A stretch of DNA of 64,000 nt, taken from Plantactinospora endophytica. GTDB lineage: Bacteria > Actinomycetota > Actinomycetes > Mycobacteriales > Micromonosporaceae. Below are positions 47,699-55,836 of the stretch, piece after piece. Position numbers and translations under genes: made by a program. Position 1 is the first letter of the stretch; the number at the start of each line of letters is the position of its first letter. Below the pieces are notes generated by a model. That model saw only the letters and a list, made by a program, of their open reading frames with translations. It did no database searches and had not been told where the DNA came from. The stretch covers positions 1-64,000 of the forward strand of contig NZ_BONW01000029.1 of the NCBI RefSeq assembly GCF_016862915.1. The letters are read 5' to 3'.

Positions 47699-48172
47699 GT
47701 GCCGTCTCCCCGAACCCAGCCGGCCAATCACGGACATGAAACCGTACTACGGTGTCTGCCCAGGATGTGGCCGCGTACCGGCCGTCGGGCGGCGCGGCGT
47801 CGGGCAATCGTGTGGCAATCGTGTGGCGGGCATCCCCAAGCTGCTAGAGGCCCGTGGGGGGCGGGCCGGTCACGGGGGTCGGCGTTCGGGGGCCCGGCGC
47901 CAGTATCTCTGGCACCGGATCGGGCGCCGGGCACCCGGACCATCCGATGTGTACGGCAGGTCGGCTCTCCACCGGCCACCAAGTCCGAAGAAGTTCACGG
48001 GAAGTGGGCGTGCCTACCAGTCGCTGGCCAGCGGAGCGATCGTCGGTGCGGCTGCCCTGACCGTTCCGGCCCGGCCGTCCCCACCGCCGGAGTTGACCGG
48101 TGCGACTTAGATGATGCCGGCCGACCGTCCGCCGGACGGCCGCGGCCATCCGTTCTCCTTCGAAAGGCAACG
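47699..48172. promoter_or_regulatory. Divergent intergenic region with hairpin
   Basis: 474 bp between the SARP-type gene and the LppU-like gene. Contains a 10-bp inverted repeat (47892-47901 with 47933-47942). Must hold both promoters; no clear -10 or operator seen. No gene supported. Confidence 0.4.
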
Positions 48173-48952
48173 ATGTCCACATATCCACCGCCGGGCTACG
48201 GCCCCGGCGAGCCGCCGCACGACCCCCGGCAGGACACCGGCTACGGCAACCCGCCCGGGTACGGCGCCCCGACGAGTGGCGGATCCGGCTACCCGCCGCA
48301 GTCCCCGGGCCCGTACCAGTCGTCGCCGGGCTCCTACCCGTCGTCGCCCGGCCCGTACCAGTCGGCCCCGGGCTCCTACTCGTCGTCGGCCGGCTCGTAC
48401 CCGCAAGCGTCGGAGCCGTACCCGCAGGCGTCGGGCTACCCGTCGCAGCCGGGCTCACCGGCCGGGCCGGTTGCGCCGGCTTCGTTCGGCGAGCCGGTTC
48501 CGCCGAAGAAGAGCAAGGCGCCGCTGATCATCGGGATCGTGCTCGGCGTCGTGCTGCTCTGCTGCGGTGGCGGCACGGCGGCGGTGCTCTGGGCCGGCGA
48601 CGACGGCGACCCGGCCAACGTGGCCGGCGAGCAGAGCCCGAGCCCCAGCCCGAAGGCGAGCGGCAAGACGACGCCGCCGAAGGGCAAGCCGTCGCCGACG
48701 CCCGGCGAGGAGACCATCGAGGGCAACCTCGACCAGTTCAAGAAGGGCGACTGCCTCACCATCGACGAGGCGACCGACGAGGTCGAGGAGTCCAGTTGCG
48801 GCGCCAAGGGCGCGCTGAAGGTGCTGCTGCGCAAGGACGGCACCATCAAGGAGTCCGCCTGCGAGTCCACCGACTACACGCAGTACCTCTACCAGGACGG
48901 AACCATCGGCACGCTCCAGGACTTCATCCTGTGTGTGGGTCCGGCCCGCTGA
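48173..48952 (+). CDS. Pro-rich single-pass membrane protein, LppU/SCO3897-like (259 aa)
   Basis: Cytoplasmic N-terminal 110 residues rich in Pro, Gly, Tyr and Ser with YP/PGPYQS-type repeats, one membrane helix (LIIGIVLGVVLLCCGGGTAA), a Ser/Pro/Lys linker, then an extracellular domain of about 80 residues with four cysteines (KKGDCLTI, VEESSCGAKG, KESACEST, FILCVGP) as in LppU/SCO3897-type proteins. ATG 48173 after GAAAGG. Function unknown; likely envelope-associated. Confidence 0.8.
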   Translation: MSTYPPPGYGPGEPPHDPRQDTGYGNPPGYGAPTSGGSGYPPQSPGPYQSSPGSYPSSPGPYQSAPGSYSSSAGSYPQASEPYPQASGYPSQPGSPAGPVAPASFGEPVPPKKSKAPLIIGIVLGVVLLCCGGGTAAVLWAGDDGDPANVAGEQSPSPSPKASGKTTPPKGKPSPTPGEETIEGNLDQFKKGDCLTIDEATDEVEESSCGAKGALKVLLRKDGTIKESACESTDYTQYLYQDGTIGTLQDFILCVGPAR

Positions 48953-49200
48953 CGGCGGTGCCGGGGTACGACCCGTGCCCGCGCGGCGGCCCGTGAGGGG
49001 GCAGGCCGCCGAAGGTGTACGGGGCACGGCCGGCCGCCCGGCGCGGCGGGCCGACGGAAGCTGACCAACGGGGGGTGCGGTGGTCCGGGGCGGAAGCGCC
49101 CGGGGCCACCGCACGGTCGCTTCCTTAGCCGCCAACCAAGCGATTCTTAAGAGTGAACTAAGCCGGCCGCTCGGGCTTGGTATCCGGGCTGCCGAACCGG

Positions 49201-49206
49201 TACATA
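49201..49206 (+). promoter_or_regulatory. Candidate -10 element for a leaderless transcript
   Basis: TACATA seven bases before the GTG at 49213 with no ribosome site between them. In actinobacteria this spacing is typical of leaderless mRNAs that start at the initiation codon. Confidence 0.35.
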
Positions 49207-49212
49207 TTCTTC

Positions 49213-50853
49213 GTGACTCGTCGTCGGGATGTCGATACGGCCGAGCCGCTCACCGAATGGGTGACCGGCCTGCTGCCAAGGGTGCCGTCCGAGGACCCCT
49301 ACGACCGGCCGCCGCCCCGGGGGCGGGACCGGGAGGCGTACGACGACGTCGACCGGTACGGCCCGGCCGAGCCGGCACGTACGGACGACGCCTGGTCGAA
49401 TCCGTCCCGTGGCCGCGAGCCGTCCCGTGGCCGCGAGCCGTGGTCGTACGCCGAGGACGCGCCCGCGTACCGGCCCAACCCGATCAGCGGGGCGACGGAG
49501 GCGGCCCGGCACCGGGAGACCGCCGAGGTCGAACCCTACGACCGCAGCGGCCGGCTCTTCTTCCACATCGTCTTCTGGTCGGCGCTGGCCACCAGCGTCT
49601 ACCTGTGGTGGCTGAACACCCCGGCCGAGTCGATCCGGACCACCGCCGACATCCTGATCGCCGGTGGCCGGCTCACCGGCATGGTCGGCGGGTTCCTGCT
49701 GCTCGCCCAGGTGCTGCTGATGAGCCGGGTCGGCTGGCTGGAGCGCTGGATCGGCGCGCACTCGCTGCTGATCTGGCACCGGGAGCTGGGCGCCTTCCTG
49801 CTGCTGGCCATCCTGGCGCACGCCGGACTGATCGCGGTCGGCTACAGCAAGCTCACCAACACGCCGGTGGTCGAGGGCACCTGGCGGCTGCTGAGCACGT
49901 ACGAGGACATGATCAGCGCGACGGTGGCCACCGGCATCCTGGTCGGCATCGCGCTGCTGGCGATCCGGGCGATCCGCCGGCTGATGAACTACGAACTCTG
50001 GTACTACCTGCACCTGAGCACCTACCTGGTGCTGCTGTTCAGCTACGGCCACCAGTTCGCCGCCGGCCAGGAGCTCTCCAAGCCCGGCTTCGGGCAGTAC
50101 TTCTGGGCCGGGCTGTACGTCTTCGTCGTCGCCTGTGTCCTCTGGGGACGGATCATCGCTCCGCTCAAGTTCAACCTGCGGCACCGGCTGCGGGTCGAGG
50201 ACGTGGTCCCGGAGGCGTTCGAGATGGTCTCCATCTACATCTCCGGCAACCGGCTCGACGAGTTGGACGCCCGGGCCGGGCAGTACTTCCGGTGGCGGTT
50301 CCTGACCAAGGGCGCCTGGTGGCAGGCGCACCCGTTCTCGCTCTCGGCGGCGCCGAACGAGCAGTGGCTGCGGCTGACCGTCAAGGTGGTCGGCGACCAC
50401 ACCGAGTCGCTGCAATACCTGGAGCCGGGTACCCGGATCTTCGCCGAGGGGCCGTCCGGGGTGTTCACCGCCGACCGGGCGATCCGGCCCCGGGCCCTGC
50501 TGATCGCCGCTGGCAGCGGCATCGCGCCGATCCGGGCGCTGCTGGAGGACCTGCCCGAGCAGACGGTGGTGATCTACCGCTGCCGCAGCGAGGAGGAGTT
50601 GCTCTTCCGCGACGAGCTGGACTTCCTGGCCCGGTCCCGCAACGCCCAGGTGTGGTACGTCATCGGTTCCCGCGACGATCCGGCGCCCCGGCACCTGTTC
50701 ACCGCGAAGGGCATGCGCGAGCTGGTGCCGGACGTACGCCGCCGGGACGTCTACCTCTGCGGGCCGCGTGGTCTGGTCGACGTCTCGATGCGGACGATGC
50801 GCAAGCTCCGGGTGCCGCGCCGGCAGATCCACCTCGACCCGTTCGAATTCTGA
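49213..50853 (+). CDS. Ferric-reductase-like transmembrane protein with FAD/NAD domain (546 aa)
   Basis: Disordered N-terminus of about 100 residues (RGREPSRGREPW repeat), then a membrane heme domain with His in LLIWHRELGAF, AHAGL and LHLSTYLVLLFSYGHQ, then a ferredoxin-reductase domain (FAD: AHPFSLSAAP; NAD: IAAGSGIAPIRAL and LCGPRGLVD). Moves electrons from NAD(P)H across the membrane. GTG 49213 lacks a ribosome site (possibly leaderless); TTG 49177 would be an alternative. Followed by FMN-binding and ApbE genes, forming an extracytoplasmic flavin electron-transfer module. Confidence 0.9.
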   Translation: MTRRRDVDTAEPLTEWVTGLLPRVPSEDPYDRPPPRGRDREAYDDVDRYGPAEPARTDDAWSNPSRGREPSRGREPWSYAEDAPAYRPNPISGATEAARHRETAEVEPYDRSGRLFFHIVFWSALATSVYLWWLNTPAESIRTTADILIAGGRLTGMVGGFLLLAQVLLMSRVGWLERWIGAHSLLIWHRELGAFLLLAILAHAGLIAVGYSKLTNTPVVEGTWRLLSTYEDMISATVATGILVGIALLAIRAIRRLMNYELWYYLHLSTYLVLLFSYGHQFAAGQELSKPGFGQYFWAGLYVFVVACVLWGRIIAPLKFNLRHRLRVEDVVPEAFEMVSIYISGNRLDELDARAGQYFRWRFLTKGAWWQAHPFSLSAAPNEQWLRLTVKVVGDHTESLQYLEPGTRIFAEGPSGVFTADRAIRPRALLIAAGSGIAPIRALLEDLPEQTVVIYRCRSEEELLFRDELDFLARSRNAQVWYVIGSRDDPAPRHLFTAKGMRELVPDVRRRDVYLCGPRGLVDVSMRTMRKLRVPRRQIHLDPFEF

Positions 50854-50887
50854 TCCCCCGCACCCCACCCCTACGGAGGTAATTCCC

Positions 50888-51400
50888 GTGCGTCGCGCCG
50901 CCTTCGCCGTCCTCGGCACCGCCATCGGCGCCAGCCTGCTGATCGGTGCCAAGCTCGGCACCTCGTCGACCGCGAACCCCGACACCCAGGTGGCGTTGGA
51001 GGAGGAGACCGGCGCGTCGGCCGCCCCCAGCGCCTCCGCCAAGGCCCCGGCCGGCGGGAAGAAGACCACCGCGCCTCCGGCGGCGGCCAAGAAGCCGCCG
51101 GCCAAGCCGGCGGGCGGGCTGAAGGACGGCACCTTCGCCGGGGCGACCGCCAACTACGACTACGGCGCCATCAAGGTGACCATCACGGTCGCCGGTGGCA
51201 AGGTCACCGACGCCGACGCGACCTACCCCGACGAGGACCCGACCAGCGCCAGCATCAACGAGGGCGCCATTCCGAAGCTGCGCCAGCAGGCCCTCGCCGC
51301 GACCAGCGCCAGCAAGGTGAACACGGTCTCCGGGGCGAGCCTGACCAGCGCGGCCTACAAGGCGTCGCTACAGTCGGCGCTCGACAAGGCGAAGGCCTGA
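50888..51400 (+). CDS. Exported FMN-binding protein (170 aa)
   Basis: N-terminal signal or anchor (RRAAFAVLGTAIGASLLIG), an Ala/Pro/Lys-rich spacer, then an FMN-binding domain with GTFAGATANYDYGAIKVTIT and the attachment motif VSGASLTSAAY near the C-terminus, where ApbE would link FMN to a Thr or Ser. GTG 50888 follows ACGGAGG. It is the likely electron acceptor of the preceding reductase and the substrate of the following ApbE; ApbE starts five bases after its stop. Confidence 0.92.
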   Translation: MRRAAFAVLGTAIGASLLIGAKLGTSSTANPDTQVALEEETGASAAPSASAKAPAGGKKTTAPPAAAKKPPAKPAGGLKDGTFAGATANYDYGAIKVTITVAGGKVTDADATYPDEDPTSASINEGAIPKLRQQALAATSASKVNTVSGASLTSAAYKASLQSALDKAKA

Positions 51401-51405
51401 GTTCG

Positions 51406-52233
51406 ATGGCCACCGCCGGGCTGCGCCGGGTCGAGCAGATCATGGGTACGCCGATCAGCGTGCATCTCACCGACCCGCTGCCGGCCCGGCGTCTGGCGGC
51501 GCTGGCCGACGAGACGTTCGACTGGTTCCGCGAGGTGGACGAGCGGTTCAGCACCTTCAAGGAGCACAGCGAGGTCAACCGGTTCGACCGGGGCGAACTG
51601 TCCATCCAGGACTGTTCCGCCGACCTGCGGCTGGTGGTCGAGGCCTGCGCCGACCTGTGGCGGGACACCGACGGCTACTTCGACGCGTACGCGACGGGCC
51701 GGTTCGACCCGTCCGGTTACGTCAAGGGCTGGTCGGTGCAGGTCGCCTCGGATCGGCTGCTGGCCGCCGGCTGCGAGTCGCACTGGATCAACGCCGGTGG
51801 GGACATCCGGGCCCGGGGCGGTCCCCGGCCCGGTGAACCGTGGCGGATCGGCGTCCGGCACCCGTGGCAGGAGGACAAGATCTGCTGGGTACTCGGCGGC
51901 AACGACTTCGCGGTCGCCACCTCCGGCACGTACGAGCGCGGCTTCCACGTGATCGACCCGTACCGGAGCGCGCCAGCCACCGAACTGACCTCGGTCACCG
52001 TGGTCGGCACGGACCTCGGCCGCACCGACGCGTACGCGACGGCCGGGGTGGCGATGGGCCAGTCCGGGCTGCGCTGGCTCGCCGACCTGCCGGACCACGA
52101 GGTCGGGATCATCACCTCCGACGAGCTGTGCTTCCGCTCGGACGGCTTTCCGGTGCTGCCCACCGAACCGGCGCAGCGCACCTCGGTGACCCGGTCCGAC
52201 CTGACCGGGCAGCCCGCGCCCCGACTGGGCTGA
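51406..52233 (+). CDS. apbE: FAD:protein FMN transferase (ApbE, 275 aa)
   Basis: Covalently attaches FMN from FAD to exported flavoproteins. Family motifs MGTPISVHLTD near the start, the substrate-binding HWINAGGDIRARGGP, TSGTYERGFHVIDPY and the end of the domain TDAYATAGVAMG. No signal peptide or lipobox is seen, so it may act in the cytoplasm or on the unfolded precursor, as several actinobacterial ApbE copies do. ATG 51406 directly follows the FMN-binding gene. Confidence 0.93.
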   Translation: MATAGLRRVEQIMGTPISVHLTDPLPARRLAALADETFDWFREVDERFSTFKEHSEVNRFDRGELSIQDCSADLRLVVEACADLWRDTDGYFDAYATGRFDPSGYVKGWSVQVASDRLLAAGCESHWINAGGDIRARGGPRPGEPWRIGVRHPWQEDKICWVLGGNDFAVATSGTYERGFHVIDPYRSAPATELTSVTVVGTDLGRTDAYATAGVAMGQSGLRWLADLPDHEVGIITSDELCFRSDGFPVLPTEPAQRTSVTRSDLTGQPAPRLG

Positions 52234-52260
52234 GCCGCCCTGGGCTGAGCCGCCTGGGCC

Positions 52261-52974
52261 TCAGATGTGCCCCGGGGCGCTGTCCCCCGACGTCCCGCCG
52301 CTCGGCTGGGAGTCACCGAGGAAACGTGACCAGGTTCCGCCGTCGAGCAGTCCGCCGTCCCGGGCGAACAGCCGCACCGTCGCCAGCAGCCCGACGCTGC
52401 CGTACAGTGCCGCCGCCAGCCCCGGATCGAGCCCGATCGGCTGGTCGACCGGTTCGCCGTCGGGGCCGATCGGCAGCGGATGCCGACGCCGGGCGTCCCG
52501 GAGCGTACGCCCGCCGGAGAGGGTACGCCGGGGCAGAAACCAGCCGGCCAGCCCGACGAACGCCAGCACCACCAGCAGTCCCACCCCGACACCGAGCAGG
52601 TCGGCCGCGACCAGCCGGGCGACCATCATCGGCAGGACCAGCACCAGCATCGCCGGCAGCAGGAACCGGCGCCAGGCCGGACGGAGCAGTCCCAACCCGA
52701 TCAGGCTCTCCCGCTGCTCGGCCAGGGCCTGCCGGACCCGCCGCTTGCCGGCCACCTCCCGGGGCGCCATCGATCCGTAGAGCGCACCGAACAGGGCGCG
52801 TTCCAGTGGTTCGCCGTCCGCCGGCATGCTGCCCGTCCGGGCGATCCCGCCGGCGCGGTCGGCGGTCACCCTGCCCCGGCCGTGCAGCAGCACCAGTCCG
52901 GCCCGGACGGCACCCCACGCACCACCGTTGAGGTAGCCGAGATCCGTCGTACTCAGGTCGCGTGGCGCTCTCAT
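52261..52974 (-). CDS. TIGR04222-domain membrane protein (237 aa)
   Basis: Begins MRAPRDLSTTDLGYLNGG, the start of the TIGR04222 (near-uncomplexed-cysteine) family, with DGEPLERALFGALYGSMAPR, two membrane segments (FLLPAMLVLVLPMMVARLVA, VGVGLLVVLAFVGLAGWFLP) and a conserved-looking C-terminal piece with AALYGSVGLLATVRLFARDG. The usual Cys-rich tail is absent, replaced by Ser/Gly residues. Function unknown. ATG 52974; convergent with apbE. Confidence 0.8.
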   Translation of the reverse strand: MRAPRDLSTTDLGYLNGGAWGAVRAGLVLLHGRGRVTADRAGGIARTGSMPADGEPLERALFGALYGSMAPREVAGKRRVRQALAEQRESLIGLGLLRPAWRRFLLPAMLVLVLPMMVARLVAADLLGVGVGLLVVLAFVGLAGWFLPRRTLSGGRTLRDARRRHPLPIGPDGEPVDQPIGLDPGLAAALYGSVGLLATVRLFARDGGLLDGGTWSRFLGDSQPSGGTSGDSAPGHI

Positions 52975-53059
52975 GTCTCCGAGTATGGGAAACCCACGCA
53001 CGCCGGCCCGGCGGACGGTTGCCGGCCGGGCGGCGACCACTACCGGCCGGGCGGGAAGT

Positions 53060-53713
53060 TCAGTCGGGCAGGTGGCCGAGAAACCAGCACGCCGCCTCCT
53101 CGGCGACCTGGTCCAGGGTGCCGGGCTCCTCGAACAGGTGGCTGGCGCCGGGCACCACCCGCAGTTCCGCGTGGGCGTCGAGGTCGGCCAGGGCCTGTTC
53201 GTTGAGCCGCAGCACCTCGTCGTCCAACCCGCCGACCAGCAGCAGCGTCTCGGCGCGTACCCGACGCAGGTCGGCGCCGGCCAGATCCGGGCGGCCACCC
53301 CGGGAGACGACCGCGTACACCTGGTCGGGCCGGTGTGCGGCGGTGGAGAGCGCGGCGGCGGCTCCGGTACTGGCGCCGAAGAGTCCGACCGGCAGCCGTC
53401 CGGCCGGCTCCCCGGTCGCCAGCCAGTCGACAATGCCGACGAGTCGCCCGGTGAGCAGGCCGATGTCGAAGCGCAGCTCGCCGGTCCGGTCGTCGACCGC
53501 CTCCTCGCCCCGGGTCAGCAGGTCCACCAGCACGGTGGCCAGGGCGCGCCGGTGCAGCGCCTCGGCCACCATCCGGTTGCGCGGGCTGTACCGCGAACTG
53601 CCGCTGCCGTGCGCGAACAGCACGATCCCGCGCGCGTCGGCCGGGACGACCAGGTCACCGGCGAGCTGTACGTCTCCGGCCGGAATCGTGGTCTCGGTAC
53701 TCCGGACGTCCAT
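53060..53713 (-). CDS. Dienelactone-hydrolase-like alpha/beta hydrolase (217 aa)
   Basis: Alpha/beta hydrolase: oxyanion region GIVLFAHGSGSSRYSPRN, nucleophile Ser in GLFGASTGAAAALSTA, Asp in LLVGGLDDEVLRLN and His in VVPGASHLFEEP. ATG 53713 after GGGAGGCAGG. In actinobacteria this type often follows phosphoribosyltransferase-like genes, but no such neighbour is present. Substrate unknown. Confidence 0.9.
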   Translation of the reverse strand: MDVRSTETTIPAGDVQLAGDLVVPADARGIVLFAHGSGSSRYSPRNRMVAEALHRRALATVLVDLLTRGEEAVDDRTGELRFDIGLLTGRLVGIVDWLATGEPAGRLPVGLFGASTGAAAALSTAAHRPDQVYAVVSRGGRPDLAGADLRRVRAETLLLVGGLDDEVLRLNEQALADLDAHAELRVVPGASHLFEEPGTLDQVAEEAACWFLGHLPD

Positions 53714-53938
53714 CCGCCTGCCTCCCCTGGCTGCTCGCGGCGCTTCCCGGCGCGGCGCCCGGCGCCGTGCGTGCCCCATTCGCCGTTCTGTCGGGCTTAC
53801 CCGGCGGCGCCGGAGTCAACCCCGCACGAGACCGGCCGGCCCGGCGGCCGGGTTTGCCGGTCCGCAGCCGGGGAAGGCCGCGACGTCCGACCAGGCACCG
53901 GACGGCGGCAGGCCGACCGGCAGACGAACGTGAGGGAC

Positions 53939-54145
53939 ATGATGGCCCGCCACAAATCCGGCAAGGCGAAGTCCGGCCCGGCCCGCGCCGACGAGGCGGA
54001 GCAGCAGAATCCCGACCGGAGCGAATGGGCGGACGAGGCCGCCAAGGCCAGGTCGCTCGACGACCCGCGCCGGATGCCACCGCGCGACGCGGTCGGCATG
54101 CCGTCCAGCGGCGAACGGTACTCCGAGGACCCGCGCGACCGTTGA
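53939..54145 (+). CDS. Small charged hypothetical protein (68 aa)
   Basis: Highly charged, Lys/Arg/Asp/Glu-rich, probably disordered polypeptide (ARHKSGKAKSGPARADEAEQ). A GAGGG ribosome site precedes two successive ATGs at 53939 and 53942. Family unknown. It is too hydrophilic to be a membrane or secreted protein. Possibly real given the ribosome site and actinobacterial codon bias. Confidence 0.55.
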   Translation: MMARHKSGKAKSGPARADEAEQQNPDRSEWADEAAKARSLDDPRRMPPRDAVGMPSSGERYSEDPRDR

Positions 54146-54242
54146 CCGTCCGGACTCCGCGCCTCGCTCGGCAGAACAGGGTTCAGCCGCCACGCCAACG
54201 GCGGAGGCGGCGTCGACGGCGAGCGAGACGTTCGGGAGACCG

Positions 54243-54272
54243 GGCGGGGCAGCCGAAGACGGCCGCCCCGCC
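54243..54272 (-). terminator. Terminator after the NucA/NucB-like gene
   Basis: 8-bp stem (54243-54250 with 54265-54272) extended by an inner GCC/GGC pair, 7 bp beyond the stop of the minus-strand nuclease gene. Confidence 0.7.
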
Positions 54273-54279
54273 TGGGAAC

Positions 54280-55473
54280 TCACGGTACGACGTCGAAGGC
54301 GTCGCGGTTCAGGACCCGGTTGTTGACGTAGAAGCGGTTCAGTTCGTTGCCGCCGCTGCTGTTCTCGAAGGCCGGGATGTAGCAGACGCTCCACCCGTCG
54401 GCGCCGACATGACGGACCGGCACCCAGTCGATCTGACAGCCGTCGAAGGTGTACCCCTGCGGCCACCCGCCGGTGTAGGCACCCTGGGACGTGGACTGGA
54501 ACGGGTACTCGTCACAGCTGTACCCGCCGGGGGGTTGGTGCATGCCGGGGCAGGCGCGGCGGTGGTTCTGCGTCTGGTCGAACTCCTCGGTCGTCCGGTT
54601 CAGGGTCCGGGGCATGTTGTAGTGGTTGATCGCCAACTGGAGGTGCCGCAGGTAGCTGCCGTTGGCCGGGCTGGGCCGGTACGCCGGCCGGATCAGCGGG
54701 TACACGCAGCCCGGCTCGTTCAGGCCGGGTACCGCGTTGTCGCAGCGGAACCGTGGGCTCGACGCCCCGACCGCGTTGGAGTACTGCGGCGTCCAGGCGA
54801 CGTTCGCGAACCAGTAGTAGAGCATCATCGAGGCGTCGTGTACCGCACCGGGCGCGGTGGCGGTGGTGCCGGCGTTCAGGATGAAGTTGGCCGACGCTCC
54901 CGCGTAGTCGACGAGGCGCGGGCTGCCGCCGGTGAAGCCGCTACAGCCGTACTCGCAGTAGCCCTCGTGCAGGATGAAGGTGCCGATCACCGCTCCGGCG
55001 AGGGCGGTGACCCGGACCGTCACGTTGTACCGGGGCCGCCCGTCGATCCCACCGAGGTCGACCATGAAGCTGGTGGTCATCACGATCACGCCGATCGGGG
55101 TACCGGACGGGATGTGGTAGACGGTCAGCGTGAGGCCTGCGGTGGCGCAGGCGCCTCTGCGGTCGTACTCCCAGGCGGAGGCGCCGCAGTTGACGGCGAG
55201 CGAGTTGTCCTCGGCCGCCGCGGTCGGGGTGGTCCGGGTCAGCGTCTCCATCTCGACGCAGGGCGCCGTACCGGCCCTGCCCCTGGCCGCGCCGGCCGCC
55301 CTGCTGAGCGTCGCCGCGCAGCTTTCCGAGGGCTTCTCCGGTGCCAACCTGAGTACGGCGGGGTCGACGGACGGCGGGGCCGCCGCCGCCGGCTGTCCGG
55401 GCAGCAGGGCCACGGCGCAGGCCACGGTCGCGGCCAGCGCGAGTAGCCGCCTTCGTACGGTGGAATCGGGCAT
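54280..55473 (-). CDS. Secreted NucA/NucB-type deoxyribonuclease (397 aa)
   Basis: Signal peptide (RRRLLALAATVACAVALLPG, cleavage after AAAA). A beta-rich region of about 210 residues with Cys pairs precedes a C-terminal NucA/NucB domain marked by HRRACPGM, YSCDEYPFQSTSQGA and the end of the domain around NELNRFYVNNRVLNRDAFDV. CDEYPF is the active-site signature of NucB-type DNases. Likely digests extracellular DNA for nutrition or biofilm control. No immunity gene is adjacent, so a toxin role is less likely. Divergent from the riboswitch-controlled gene. Confidence 0.85.
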   Translation of the reverse strand: MPDSTVRRRLLALAATVACAVALLPGQPAAAAPPSVDPAVLRLAPEKPSESCAATLSRAAGAARGRAGTAPCVEMETLTRTTPTAAAEDNSLAVNCGASAWEYDRRGACATAGLTLTVYHIPSGTPIGVIVMTTSFMVDLGGIDGRPRYNVTVRVTALAGAVIGTFILHEGYCEYGCSGFTGGSPRLVDYAGASANFILNAGTTATAPGAVHDASMMLYYWFANVAWTPQYSNAVGASSPRFRCDNAVPGLNEPGCVYPLIRPAYRPSPANGSYLRHLQLAINHYNMPRTLNRTTEEFDQTQNHRRACPGMHQPPGGYSCDEYPFQSTSQGAYTGGWPQGYTFDGCQIDWVPVRHVGADGWSVCYIPAFENSSGGNELNRFYVNNRVLNRDAFDVVP

Positions 55474-55710
55474 CTGTCCTCCTCCAGTTCGGTCCCGGCC
55501 GCCCTGCGGGGGATGGGACGGCCGGCTGGCCGCAACCTACGGAGTTCCGCTGGACGGCGACTGGAGCCCAACTGGACGGGCCGACCGGCCCGCCGGGGCG
55601 GCGCGAATTTTCCACGCCGGATCACCCCGAAATCCACCTGACCAGCACAGTTGATCAGGTAGTCTGACCCCGGTTCCGCCTGGTGGCGCCCCCTCCGCGC
55701 CGGTGTGACC

Positions 55711-55822
55711 GCCGCCGAATCACCTTCGGGTGAACCGGGGACCCAGGTAGGTGGGGTGAGTCCGCAACCGCGGTAGGGACTTGTTCCGTCCCGAACCCGT
55801 CAGCTAACTCGGTAGGCGGGCG
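55711..55822 (+). ncRNA. c-di-AMP riboswitch (ydaO/yuaA type)
   Basis: The leader of the next gene contains the conserved ydaO-type blocks in order: GGGTGAACCGGGGACCC near 55728-55745, GGGGTGAGTCCGC, CGGTAGGGAC, and CCCGAACCCGTCAGCTAACT near 55790-55810, closed by CGCC/GGCG pairing. In actinobacteria this class commonly sits before cell-wall hydrolase genes and turns them off at high c-di-AMP. It ends just before the ribosome site GGAGGG (55825-55830). Confidence 0.85.
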
Positions 55823-55836
55823 ACGGAGGGACATGC

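Noticed and set aside
44921-48952. A very long plus-strand open frame antisense to the SARP-type regulator gene
   Set aside because: Most of it mirrors the regulator in the opposite strand with implausible composition; only its last 259 codons, after ATG 48173, look like a real protein.
53939-55473. NucA/NucB DNase and the small charged protein as a toxin/immunity pair
   Set aside because: They are convergent and separated by a terminator; the small protein looks disordered and lacks any immunity-like feature.
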